In this document: one piece after another, positions 16,356 to 23,514 of the stretch | Numbering within the stretch: position 1 is the stretch's first letter | Layout: each line of letters opens with the position of its first letter | Assembly: GCA_018666575.1 (NCBI GenBank) | Contig: JABIYX010000017.1 | Coordinates: forward strand, 1-32,886 | DNA: 32,886 nucleotides | Origin: Methanobacteriota archaeon | GTDB taxonomy: Archaea; Thermoplasmatota; Poseidoniia; Poseidoniales; Poseidoniaceae | Direction of reading: 5' to 3' | Position numbers and translations under genes: made by a program | Notes under the pieces: generated by a model | The model's database searches: none | The model's input: the letters and a program-made list of their open reading frames with translations, nothing else | Told to the model about the DNA's origin: nothing

Positions 16356-17684
16356 ATGGAGACTGGTGCTTGGCTCATGGTTGGAATACTTGCAGGCGGC
16401 TTTTTTGTTGGCCTATGGTATATTCTCATTCGAGGTGATGCCGACCTTGACATGCGTCGTGGAATCGTTGCTGATGGGCTAAGAAAGCCTGCACAGAGTT
16501 CCAGTTTCTCTAGCGCCCGAGGCGAATTTGAACGCAAACTTTTGCAAATTGAAGCCGAGCGACGACGAAGAAACCTTTCAGGTGGTAGCATCAATCTCCT
16601 TGGCGATTCTACTCTCCTCCAACAGCCTGTACAGGAACAACCAGTACAAGAGCAACCTATCATGAGCCCTGCTCCTGATATTGTCGAAGACGACGATCAA
16701 GAAGAGACGGAAGAACAGATGCTCGAGCGCCGCAGACTGCGAGATGAAGAATGGGCTCGAGAATCGGGTGAAAAAGACCGCCGCCAATTGGAAGAAGAAG
16801 AGGCTGCTCTAAAGGAACAACATGAACGCCTCAAGAAAGAACAAGAAGCACAACAAGAGAAAGATCGCTTAGAAGCAGAACAAGCAGCAGAAGCAGCGAG
16901 ACTCGCTGCAGAACGTGATGCAGCTGCTCAATCAGAACGTAATGCAGAAGAGGCCGCCCGTCAAGCAGAACTCGCTGCTGCAGAGGAACAACGCTTGGCT
17001 GAAATCCAAGGTGCTCAGGAGAAAGATGCACTCGAGCGCCGCAAAGCAGCTAACAGAGCACTCGATGAACTTCGAGCTCGTCTTGAAAGAGAAGGTGCCC
17101 GTTCCTCAGATGTTCAGGTTTCTCTGATGTGGAATAACTACAACGATCTCGATCTTCACGTCGTTTGCCCATCTGGCGAACGAATCCACGGTGGTAACCG
17201 AAAATCATCATGTAATGGTGAGCTCGATGTCGACGCAAACGTTCGTCCTGACTCACGCAAACCAATTGAAAACGTCGTTTGGCCAGAAGGTCAAGCACCT
17301 GCAGGAACGTATCAGGTCTTCGTTCATTACTACAAGAAGCACAAGAAGCGACGCTCGAAAGACCCAACTAAGTTTCAAGTCATTGCGAACGCTTATGGCG
17401 ATCTTTTGGAATACTCTGGCGAACTTACCTTCGGTGAAGAGATTCAACTTGTCTGCAGTTTCAATGTTCCAACCATGGAAGAGCGAGAGGAAATCAAGCG
17501 TCAATTAGAGCAACAAGTTCGTCTTGCAGAAACCGGTGAGGTATCAGCAGACAAGATTCTCGAAGAAGAAGCAACTCCAAAACAACTCGAATTCGGCGAA
17601 TTAGTTGATGAGATTGAAAACGAATTAGTTGACGATGTTGAAGACGATGGCTCAGGTGTTCCACCTGCGCCTGACTTAGGCTGA
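16356..17684 (+). CDS. membrane-anchored coiled-coil protein with C-terminal YfaP/DUF2135-like domain
   Basis: 442 residues. An N-terminal membrane helix (WLMVGILAGGFFVGLWYILI, about 6-25) is followed by a basic segment. A long charged region (about 100-245) rich in Glu, Gln, Ala and Arg is a predicted coiled coil with a TolA-like look. The domain at about 250-375 has VQVSLMWNNYNDLDLHVVCP, then GGNRKSSCNGELDVDAN, ENVVWPEGQAPAGTYQVFVH and LTFGEEIQLVC. This is the pattern of YfaP/DUF2135 beta-sandwich domains (DLDLHV...PSGE). An acidic tail ends the protein. The ATG at 16356 is chosen for AGGGGTG (16346-16352) and the promoter position; upstream in-frame starts would precede the TATA box. The role is unknown. 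Topology, inside or outside, cannot be decided from the single helix. Confidence 0.75.
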   Translation: METGAWLMVGILAGGFFVGLWYILIRGDADLDMRRGIVADGLRKPAQSSSFSSARGEFERKLLQIEAERRRRNLSGGSINLLGDSTLLQQPVQEQPVQEQPIMSPAPDIVEDDDQEETEEQMLERRRLRDEEWARESGEKDRRQLEEEEAALKEQHERLKKEQEAQQEKDRLEAEQAAEAARLAAERDAAAQSERNAEEAARQAELAAAEEQRLAEIQGAQEKDALERRKAANRALDELRARLEREGARSSDVQVSLMWNNYNDLDLHVVCPSGERIHGGNRKSSCNGELDVDANVRPDSRKPIENVVWPEGQAPAGTYQVFVHYYKKHKKRRSKDPTKFQVIANAYGDLLEYSGELTFGEEIQLVCSFNVPTMEEREEIKRQLEQQVRLAETGEVSADKILEEEATPKQLEFGELVDEIENELVDDVEDDGSGVPPAPDLG

Positions 17685-17690
17685 TTCAAC

Positions 17691-18803
17691 TCAAGAGAGA
17701 ATGTCGTCAAGACGTTCGTTCTTCAATGCGTTCTTGATGCTGCGGGCAATACGTCGTCCAGTGGACATGCGTGTTTCGTTGATGTCAGAATAAGGTGAAC
17801 CGCCAACGAATGGATTTGATCCAGCAACAATTCGAGCGCTAATCTCAAAGACCTTGAATTCTAAAGCATCAGTGACGATTGTTTCTAAGCAGAATGGTCC
17901 AATCATGCCACGAGCACCTTCCTCAAGCTCATAGGATGCAGCAACGGTTCCTTCAGCCATTTCAAAGGCTCTTGGAAGGAGAGATTCTCTAATGACAACT
18001 GGCTGATTCCCGGTAACAACAAATGAAGGTTCCATTCCAGCTTCCCGGAGATCTCTTAACGACCCAAGTTTGTAGAATTCATCAACATTTGATTCATCTC
18101 TTCGATCCATGGAGAGAAGTTCCAAACGGCCGAGGTTCTTCCCAGCATACTTTCCTCTTCCTTGAACTTGGAATCCGTCAGTTGCAAGGGGGTCGAAGAA
18201 AAAGTGGAGGTAATACCGGCAACCTAGCACGTATTCTTGGATTGTGAATTCTTCTTCAATATCCACGTTTCTTCTAAAATCGCGGTAATCACGAGCGATG
18301 AAATATCCTCTTCCACCCTTTGCTCCTGCGTATTTTACGATAACGGGTCCATCGATGTCGTGAGGGTCCTCGAGAACCTTTGGCATTGTACAGCCTCCTG
18401 AAAGAAGCCAGTCTCTTTGCTTTGCACGACTGCTTTCCCATCGTAGAATGTCTCGATTGCCAAAGGTTGGAACTTCTAAATTGCGGAAGTTTTCGCTTCC
18501 AAGGTATTCAACAAGAGAACCGTGTGGAATAATGACCACATTTTTGCTCTTCAGCCAATCGGCGTGGTCTAACATTTCACGATAATCATCAAGCATAAGC
18601 CATTCATCTGGTTCTGCGCCTGGGAATGCCTTGTAGAATCGCCTTCGGTTTTCGCCAACTGCGATTCCTAGAGTCTTGAAACCCTCCTGACGTGCCCCAT
18701 GAAGGATCTGAAGGGATGAATGAGAAGCCACGACACCAATGGTAATGTTCTCTTTGTCGTAGTCCGCGAGCCAGGAGAGAAGTGAGGAGTGGTCTACGCC
18801 CAT
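17691..18803 (-). CDS. purP: 5-formaminoimidazole-4-carboxamide ribonucleotide (FAICAR) synthetase
   Basis: Archaeal ATP-grasp ligase that makes FAICAR from AICAR, formate and ATP in IMP synthesis, replacing the folate-dependent step of PurH. Diagnostic stretches: NITIGVVASHSSLQILHGAR near the N-terminus, VIIPHGSLVEYLG, GPVIVKYAGAKGGRGYF (ATP-grasp), QEYVLGCRYYLHFFFDP, GPFCLETI and a C-terminal FEISARIVAGSNPF. The ATG at 18803 gives 370 residues and a conserved-looking N-terminus. A GTG at 18824 would add seven residues. It runs divergently from tryptophan dioxygenase and ends 6 bases from the YfaP-like gene stop. Confidence 0.95.
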   Translation of the reverse strand: MGVDHSSLLSWLADYDKENITIGVVASHSSLQILHGARQEGFKTLGIAVGENRRRFYKAFPGAEPDEWLMLDDYREMLDHADWLKSKNVVIIPHGSLVEYLGSENFRNLEVPTFGNRDILRWESSRAKQRDWLLSGGCTMPKVLEDPHDIDGPVIVKYAGAKGGRGYFIARDYRDFRRNVDIEEEFTIQEYVLGCRYYLHFFFDPLATDGFQVQGRGKYAGKNLGRLELLSMDRRDESNVDEFYKLGSLRDLREAGMEPSFVVTGNQPVVIRESLLPRAFEMAEGTVAASYELEEGARGMIGPFCLETIVTDALEFKVFEISARIVAGSNPFVGGSPYSDINETRMSTGRRIARSIKNALKNERLDDILS

Positions 18804-18858
18804 GTCGAGGGGTTTAGTATGCACTCTATGACTGTTATCCCAATATCACGATGTTATT

Positions 18859-18869
18859 GAATAAACTTT
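18859..18869. promoter_or_regulatory. candidate shared AT box between purP and tryptophan dioxygenase
   Basis: GAATAAACTTT (AAAGTTTATTC on the minus strand) lies near the middle of the 114-base divergent spacer. It predicts a plus-strand start near 18889 and a minus-strand start near 18838, about 30-35 bases before each chosen ATG. This placement argues against the upstream GTG at 18882 as the dioxygenase start. No experimental support. Confidence 0.4.
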
Positions 18870-18917
18870 GATATCAGTGTTGTGAAGAGTTCAAGTGCCG
18901 AATGCATATCAACGAAC

Positions 18918-20012
18918 ATGGCGAGTTCCCGTACCCCTGTTAGCCGGATGACATATTCAGGATATCTACAACTCGATGAACTTCTAAAGTTGCAATCAGG
19001 GCCAGATGGTCATTCACCTTCTCCGTCAAATGACGAGATGCATTTTATTATCACACATCAAACGTTTGAGCTTTGGTTTAAGCAGATTCGTGCAGAGCTC
19101 GATGCAGTTCATAGATATCTTTCTGAAGAATCTGTGCGCGAAGAAAAACTTCCTGCAATGGTTCACCATCTTGAGCGTGTGATTGAAATCTTTCGTCTCC
19201 TATCGAATCAATGGAAAGTAATGGAAACACTGAGTCCCCAAGGTTTCTTGGCCTTCAGAGACCGCTTGGGTACGTCTTCTGGTTTCGAATCATGGCAAAT
19301 GCGAGCACTCGAAATGCGTCTTGGTTTGAAACAAGAGCAACGTGTTGCGGATATGGATCCTATGGAACACATGAAAAAGTTGCACAGTGAAAAGAAGATC
19401 TCAGACAACGCATTTGAGATTATGAAGACAATAGCAACTGAAAAGACATTGAACGATTTAGTCCTTGAGTGGCTTTCTCGAACACCTATCAACGGTTCTG
19501 TCCCTTCTGATGAAGAAGATTCAACTGTTGTAGATGACTTCATTTCAGCTCACCTAAATGCAATGAAATCTCATGCAGACCAGGTTGTCTCACACATGAT
19601 CTCCATCGGTCACGGGACTGAAGAATCACTCCGTCCTCGTATGGATGCAAACCAAGTCCAAGTAAGTGATTTCTTGTCGCCTGAAGGAAAAGCAAGTCGT
19701 TCTCGAGCTGGCTTGCTCTTCATTGAGTCATATCCTGAATTGCCACTTCTTTCCTGGCCTCGTAAATTCGTAGACGCAGTTGTTCAACTTGAACAATCGA
19801 TGCTCCTGTTCAGACATTCTCATGCTCGAATGGTTGAACGGATGATTGGACGTCGTATGGGGACTGGTGGTTCGAGTGGAGTCGATTACCTCGACAAGAC
19901 GGCAACCTACAGGATTTTCAAAGATTTGTGGGCAGTTCGAACAATGCTTTTGCCGAGGAAAAACCTTGCAGATGTCGTTTCGTCCGATTATTACGGATTT
20001 AATTCCGATTAA
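18918..20012 (+). CDS. kynA: tryptophan 2,3-dioxygenase
   Basis: Heme enzyme that opens the indole ring of tryptophan with O2 to give N-formylkynurenine, the first step of the kynurenine route. The family start MTYSGYLQLDELLKLQ is followed by DEMHFIITHQTFELWFKQI, then GFESWQMRALEMRLG. The C-terminal RHSHARMVERMIGRRMGTGG, followed by SSGVDYL, carries the heme-ligand histidine and the substrate-binding loop. All main motifs are present. The ATG at 18918 gives 364 residues; a later ATG at 18948 starts right at the conserved region. No other kynurenine-pathway gene is in the window. The stop codon overlaps that of rpoK on the other strand. Confidence 0.93.
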   Translation: MASSRTPVSRMTYSGYLQLDELLKLQSGPDGHSPSPSNDEMHFIITHQTFELWFKQIRAELDAVHRYLSEESVREEKLPAMVHHLERVIEIFRLLSNQWKVMETLSPQGFLAFRDRLGTSSGFESWQMRALEMRLGLKQEQRVADMDPMEHMKKLHSEKKISDNAFEIMKTIATEKTLNDLVLEWLSRTPINGSVPSDEEDSTVVDDFISAHLNAMKSHADQVVSHMISIGHGTEESLRPRMDANQVQVSDFLSPEGKASRSRAGLLFIESYPELPLLSWPRKFVDAVVQLEQSMLLFRHSHARMVERMIGRRMGTGGSSGVDYLDKTATYRIFKDLWAVRTMLLPRKNLADVVSSDYYGFNSD

Positions 20013-20263
20013 TCGAGATGCGGATCGATGTCGATTGGAATAAGTTCGTTATCGTATTCATAGACAGCGATCTTTAGTGGGTCGAGAACGAAGCGGACGC
20101 TTGCTTCTTCGAGACCATAGAGTGAGATAAGTTCGGCTCTGAACTCTTCGCGGAGTTCACTTTCGTTTGCGTAAAGTGGGGCGCCCATTCCGATTTGGAG
20201 TGCTCTAGCACCAATGATTCTTGCTCGTTCGAAACGTGTGTGGAGACGTGCTGGCTTGACCAT
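20009..20263 (-). CDS. rpoK: DNA-directed RNA polymerase subunit K (Rpb6/omega homologue)
   Basis: 84-residue assembly subunit of archaeal RNA polymerase. The signature TRFERARIIGARALQIGMG followed by AP (about 9-29) matches the Rpb6/RpoK/omega core. LDPLKIAVYEYDNELIPIDI near the C-terminus matches the family's conserved Pro-Leu-x-Ile-Ala strand. The usual positively charged end is replaced by an acidic IDPHLD end, and about 27 residues separate the two conserved blocks, longer than in many archaea. A hairpin ends one base inside the GGTG ribosome binding site, 6 bases before the ATG. The gene follows the thioredoxin-like gene by about 70 bases on the same strand and overlaps the tryptophan dioxygenase stop by 4 bases. 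Confidence 0.88.
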   Translation of the reverse strand: MVKPARLHTRFERARIIGARALQIGMGAPLYANESELREEFRAELISLYGLEEASVRFVLDPLKIAVYEYDNELIPIDIDPHLD

Positions 20264-20272
20264 TTTTTACAC

Positions 20273-20292
20273 CTACGACAAAACCGTCGTAG
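20273..20292 (-). promoter_or_regulatory. hairpin immediately upstream of rpoK
   Basis: On the minus strand CTACGAC and GTCGTAG form a perfect 7-bp stem around a 6-base loop (GGTTTT). The stem ends 9 bases before the rpoK ATG, and the first G of the GGTG ribosome binding site is the last stem base, so folding could limit ribosome access. No U-run follows, so it does not look like a simple terminator of the upstream gene. Part of the sequence recurs before the gene at 6087. Confidence 0.5.
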
Positions 20293-20334
20293 CGTTTCGA
20301 CTGAGGCCTTGTTCTTCAACCCATCGGAAGAACA

Positions 20335-21234
20335 TCATTCTGATTCTTCATTGTAATTATCCTCTTTACGGACAATTCGAGCGTACATGATCAACGCTGG
20401 AATGAGGGCAGCCATCGATAAACCGAAGACCGCAATGGCCATATCGTATTCACGTCCGTTGTTTTTTGTTTCATCGCGAATTTCATCATTCTTTTCATCG
20501 ATAAGCGTGTATCCTTGGGATGATAGCGTCGAGGAACTTCTCAACTCAAAACGGCCAGGTGATTCGAGAGTAACGACGATGCTAGTTGTGTTGTCGTTGA
20601 TCAGCTGGGATAAGTCAAGCGTTTGGTTGTCAGCGTCGATTGCAATGTGATGATTTATAACATGAGTTTGGTCCTGATTATTGAATTCATGAACACTGTT
20701 TTCAGTCACCCAAACATGAACTTCATCGCCGTCATCAGAGATCCATGAGAGTGTTCCGTTGTTGAGTGATATTGAAGTGAATCCACTCCATTCACGTGAA
20801 AAGTTGTCGAGAACAGGACCTAATTCCTGTGCCTGTGAAGGCCCTGTAAGCAAGCCTTCACCATTTAGTACAAGGTCTGGAACGCCCCAAAACCCATATG
20901 TTGATTCGAAACGAAATTTTGAATCACTCAGGAAATGTAAATCTGCAGGCGATGGATGATGTTGTAACAACGTGACATCCGTACGGTCTAATTCTGCAAG
21001 TTCAGCAGATACAAGGTTGCATGGCTCACACCAATCTGCGGAGAAATATTCGATTAAATGAGTGGTGGATGAGGAGAGGCATGTATCGTTTGTCAAGGCA
21101 CATTGAACATCGAATGTTTTCACATCATGAATGGAAGCAGCTTCTTCATCGTTCCCGTTACCATGTCCGATAGATGTCGGCAAGAGTATAACGAGCACAA
21201 GAGCAGAAACAAGGGCCTTTCTGAATCTCATCAT
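20335..21234 (-). CDS. exported, membrane-anchored thioredoxin-like protein
   Basis: 299 residues. The signal peptide is at residues 1-24 (FRKALVSALVLVILLPTSIG). A thioredoxin-like domain with HLIEYFSADWCEPCNLV carries the redox pair Cys69 and Cys72 (CEPC). A second Cys pair (45 and 52) lies just before it. A beta domain of about 110 residues precedes a C-terminal helix (265-288) and an acidic tail, so the redox domain should face outside. It lies divergent to ctaA-ctaB with a 51-base shared promoter. This suggests a role in cytochrome oxidase maturation, for example in handling disulfides or copper ligands, but that is inferred from position. A general extracytoplasmic disulfide enzyme is the alternative. 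Two ATG codons in tandem open the gene; the first is used. Confidence 0.75.
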   Translation of the reverse strand: MMRFRKALVSALVLVILLPTSIGHGNGNDEEAASIHDVKTFDVQCALTNDTCLSSSTTHLIEYFSADWCEPCNLVSAELAELDRTDVTLLQHHPSPADLHFLSDSKFRFESTYGFWGVPDLVLNGEGLLTGPSQAQELGPVLDNFSREWSGFTSISLNNGTLSWISDDGDEVHVWVTENSVHEFNNQDQTHVINHHIAIDADNQTLDLSQLINDNTTSIVVTLESPGRFELRSSSTLSSQGYTLIDEKNDEIRDETKNNGREYDMAIAVFGLSMAALIPALIMYARIVRKEDNYNEESE

Positions 21235-21256
21235 GGTTCTTGGACGCAGGGTCTTG

Positions 21257-21262
21257 TTAAAA
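21257..21262. promoter_or_regulatory. candidate bidirectional promoter box between thioredoxin-like gene and ctaA
   Basis: TTAAAA (TTTTAA on the other strand) lies about 25 bases from both start codons (21234 minus, 21286 plus). Archaeal transcription starts about 25 bases downstream of the TATA box, so both messages could begin at or within a few bases of their ATG, that is, leaderless. Neither gene shows a strong ribosome binding site, which agrees with this reading. Confidence 0.5.
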
Positions 21263-21285
21263 GAGGGCCGCCTTCACGCTCAACC

Positions 21286-22353
21286 ATGGACCAACCTTGG
21301 TGGAAGCGGCCTTCCACTCTGCCCCTTGTCCTTACAGGGATGGCCATACTCATCATTGTTGTTGGAGGGACAATCCGAATTAACGATGCTGGAGAATCTT
21401 GCCCTGATTGGCCTCAGTGTTTCGGGACGTGGGGTTTCACAGTCGATGAAGCAGAACAAACTGCATACTGGGAAGAACATCCAGACGAGATTGACAGCCG
21501 TGGAGCAGATCACCGATACTCAATGTTTGAAATATTCGTTGAATGGTTCCACAGAATGCTTGTTGGAATCATCGCTGTCCCAATTTTGGTGAATGTATTT
21601 GTTGCTCATAGAAAGAAAAAAACGTATGGGGACGAACTGAGGAACCTTTCCGTTGCTTCTGCTGTCTTACTCGTCGTTCAAGCGATAGTTGGTGCTGTAA
21701 CGGTGTATTTTGATAACGCAGATTGGACTGTAGCACTTCACTTATCACTAGCAAGTATCTTTACTTCCCTTCTGATTTGGCAATACATGTCAATGCGGGT
21801 AACGGAAGGCTGTGACTGGAAGTTCCTTGGCGCCTCAAAGGCCTTCATTGACAAACAAAAGAAACGGTTCATTGGCATCACCAGTTCAGTCTTCATCCTC
21901 CTCATCCTCGGCGCATGGGTTTCAAGTACAGCAGGTGGGCAATACAATCAAGGGTGCTCTGTAGGTTTTCCAAATGGATGGCCGAAGTGTCAAGGTTCAT
22001 TCTTACCCAGTATTGATGGCCCAGGTATTCTCGTTCAAATGCTTCATCGATTTGGTGCCGGGATCGTAGGTGTCATTCTTATTCTAAATGCAGCGCGTGT
22101 TCGCGTGGATTCAAGAGATTTCAATGAAGGAGAAGGCTTTTCAAAAGCAGCTGAAGTTGTCACTGGTCTATGGATTCTGAATGTGTTTGTTGGAGGAATG
22201 TACATTGTTTTTGCAAACGCAAACGAATTCCCAGAATCCTTTTCTCTCCTCCATCTTGTCTTTGGCGTTGCTTCCTTCATTGCTGCAGCGGTAACGCTAA
22301 TGATGCTGAGACTCACACATCTCAAGCAAATCGATGGTACTGAGGAAGAATGA
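21286..22353 (+). CDS. ctaA: heme A synthase
   Basis: Oxidises the C8 methyl of heme O to the formyl group of heme A, needed for aa3-type cytochrome oxidases. The 355-residue protein has eight predicted membrane helices in two halves. Each half has a Cys pair in an outer loop (SCPDWPQC, Cys39/Cys45; GCSVGFPNGWPKC) and two helix histidines (WFHRMLVG and ALHLSLAS; MLHRFGAG and LLHLVFGV), which are the heme ligands. The first loop is expanded (about 50-80) and acidic. The ATG at 21286 is chosen; an upstream in-frame extension of 61 codons would run through the divergent thioredoxin-like gene. The stop overlaps the ctaB start by 4 bases. Confidence 0.93.
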   Translation: MDQPWWKRPSTLPLVLTGMAILIIVVGGTIRINDAGESCPDWPQCFGTWGFTVDEAEQTAYWEEHPDEIDSRGADHRYSMFEIFVEWFHRMLVGIIAVPILVNVFVAHRKKKTYGDELRNLSVASAVLLVVQAIVGAVTVYFDNADWTVALHLSLASIFTSLLIWQYMSMRVTEGCDWKFLGASKAFIDKQKKRFIGITSSVFILLILGAWVSSTAGGQYNQGCSVGFPNGWPKCQGSFLPSIDGPGILVQMLHRFGAGIVGVILILNAARVRVDSRDFNEGEGFSKAAEVVTGLWILNVFVGGMYIVFANANEFPESFSLLHLVFGVASFIAAAVTLMMLRLTHLKQIDGTEEE

Positions 22354-23354
22354 TGGAACAAACAGAGTCTGCTCCTTCGATGTTTTCTCTTTTCATCAAA
22401 CTGATGAAACTAAGAGTAATTGTCCTCCTGCAGATTACAGCAATTTGTGCAATACTTGTCCATGATTCTCTTGCCCGGTATGACCTCATCGATATCGAAC
22501 GAACGTGGTTTGACACATTGTGGACCTCGACAATAACCATTATCGGAGGTACGTTAAGCGCAGGTGGTTCAAATGCAATCAATATGTGGTACGATCGAGA
22601 TATTGATACCTTGATGCGCCGTACACAGCATCGACCGTTGCCTCAAGGACATTTAGCCCCGATAACAGTTCTTCTGTTTGGTATTGCCATTTCAGTACTG
22701 GGTTCATCTTTGTTTTTCTTACTTCACTGGAAGGCTGCTTTCTGGTCTTTCTTTTCAGTATTTTTCTACGTCTTTATCTACACCATGTGGTTGAAGAGGA
22801 GAACGCCACAAAACATCGTCATTGGGGGTGTTGCAGGAGCAACTCCGCCTCTGATTGGATGGGCTGGTGCAGCAGCAGCATCGATTGATTCTCTAAATCC
22901 TCTTGATTTGGGCTCACCGATTCCATGGATGCTCTTTGCCCTCATTTTCTTTTGGACGCCACCTCATTTCTGGGCGCTTGCTTTGTATCGTTCTGGGGAA
23001 TATGCAAAAGCAAATGTTCCGATGATGAATGAAGTAAAGGGGGCGAAACGAACAGTTACAGAATCCAAATTTTACTGCGTAGGACTTTTACTACTCGGTT
23101 CCGTTCCATGTTTCTGGCCGAGTTCTGGCCTGCCGTTACTTTGGTCATTTGTCGCAGGAGGCCTTACAATCTGGTATGCGAAATCTGTATGGGGAATCGA
23201 TATCGATGAGCCATTGGATGAGAATGGTCGAATGCCTAAGGCTGCGAAGAGTTTCTTCCGTTCCCTTTTCTACTTGGGATACATGTTTTTCTCATTGGTA
23301 ATCATTTCATTCATTCCTCCAAACTGGCTTGGAATACTCGGTCCATTAGGTTGA
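22350..23354 (+). CDS. ctaB: protoheme IX farnesyltransferase (heme O synthase)
   Basis: Transfers a farnesyl group to heme B, giving heme O, the substrate of CtaA. The 334-residue UbiA-family membrane protein has the prenyl-diphosphate motif NMWYDRDIDTLMRRTQHRPL (about 78-97), with aspartates 82, 84 and 86, plus the YTMWLKRRTPQNIVIGGVAG loop and FWTPPHFWALAL. Eight to nine hydrophobic segments are visible. It is translationally coupled to ctaA (ATGA), so the two enzymes of heme A synthesis are made together. Oxidase subunits are not in the window. Confidence 0.95.
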   Translation: MMEQTESAPSMFSLFIKLMKLRVIVLLQITAICAILVHDSLARYDLIDIERTWFDTLWTSTITIIGGTLSAGGSNAINMWYDRDIDTLMRRTQHRPLPQGHLAPITVLLFGIAISVLGSSLFFLLHWKAAFWSFFSVFFYVFIYTMWLKRRTPQNIVIGGVAGATPPLIGWAGAAAASIDSLNPLDLGSPIPWMLFALIFFWTPPHFWALALYRSGEYAKANVPMMNEVKGAKRTVTESKFYCVGLLLLGSVPCFWPSSGLPLLWSFVAGGLTIWYAKSVWGIDIDEPLDENGRMPKAAKSFFRSLFYLGYMFFSLVIISFIPPNWLGILGPLG

Positions 23355-23359
23355 GAAAG

Positions 23360-23446
23360 TGGCGCGGTGAGGGAGATTCGAACTCCCGAGGGTAGAACCC
23401 ACTGGATTAGCAATCCAGCGCAATGGCCAGGCTATGCGATCACCGC
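23360..23446 (-). tRNA. tRNA-Ser(GCU)
   Basis: Read on the minus strand, the acceptor stem GCGGTGA pairs with TCACCGC, followed by discriminator G and an encoded CCA. The D stem is GCA/TGC. The anticodon stem CTGGA/TCCAG carries the loop TTGCTAA with anticodon GCT. A long variable arm (GGGT...ACCC) marks a class II tRNA, as expected for serine. The T arm is GGGAG-TTCGAAT-CTCCC. All 87 bases fit, CCA included. It decodes AGC and AGU and lies tail to tail with ctaB. Confidence 0.96.
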
Positions 23447-23514
23447 AGTAAAGCAAGCCACCGACCTTTCCGACATGAATATGACGGTTGGTAACTTAGT
23501 AAAATAGCGGGCTA

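Noticed and set aside
20264-20334. 21-codon frame starting at the end of the thioredoxin-like gene, before rpoK
   Set aside because: Very short, no separate ribosome binding site, and its sequence is explained by the leader hairpin.
21103-21285. 61-codon upstream extension of ctaA
   Set aside because: It runs through the divergent thioredoxin-like gene and the promoter box, and heme A synthase begins naturally at the ATG at 21286.
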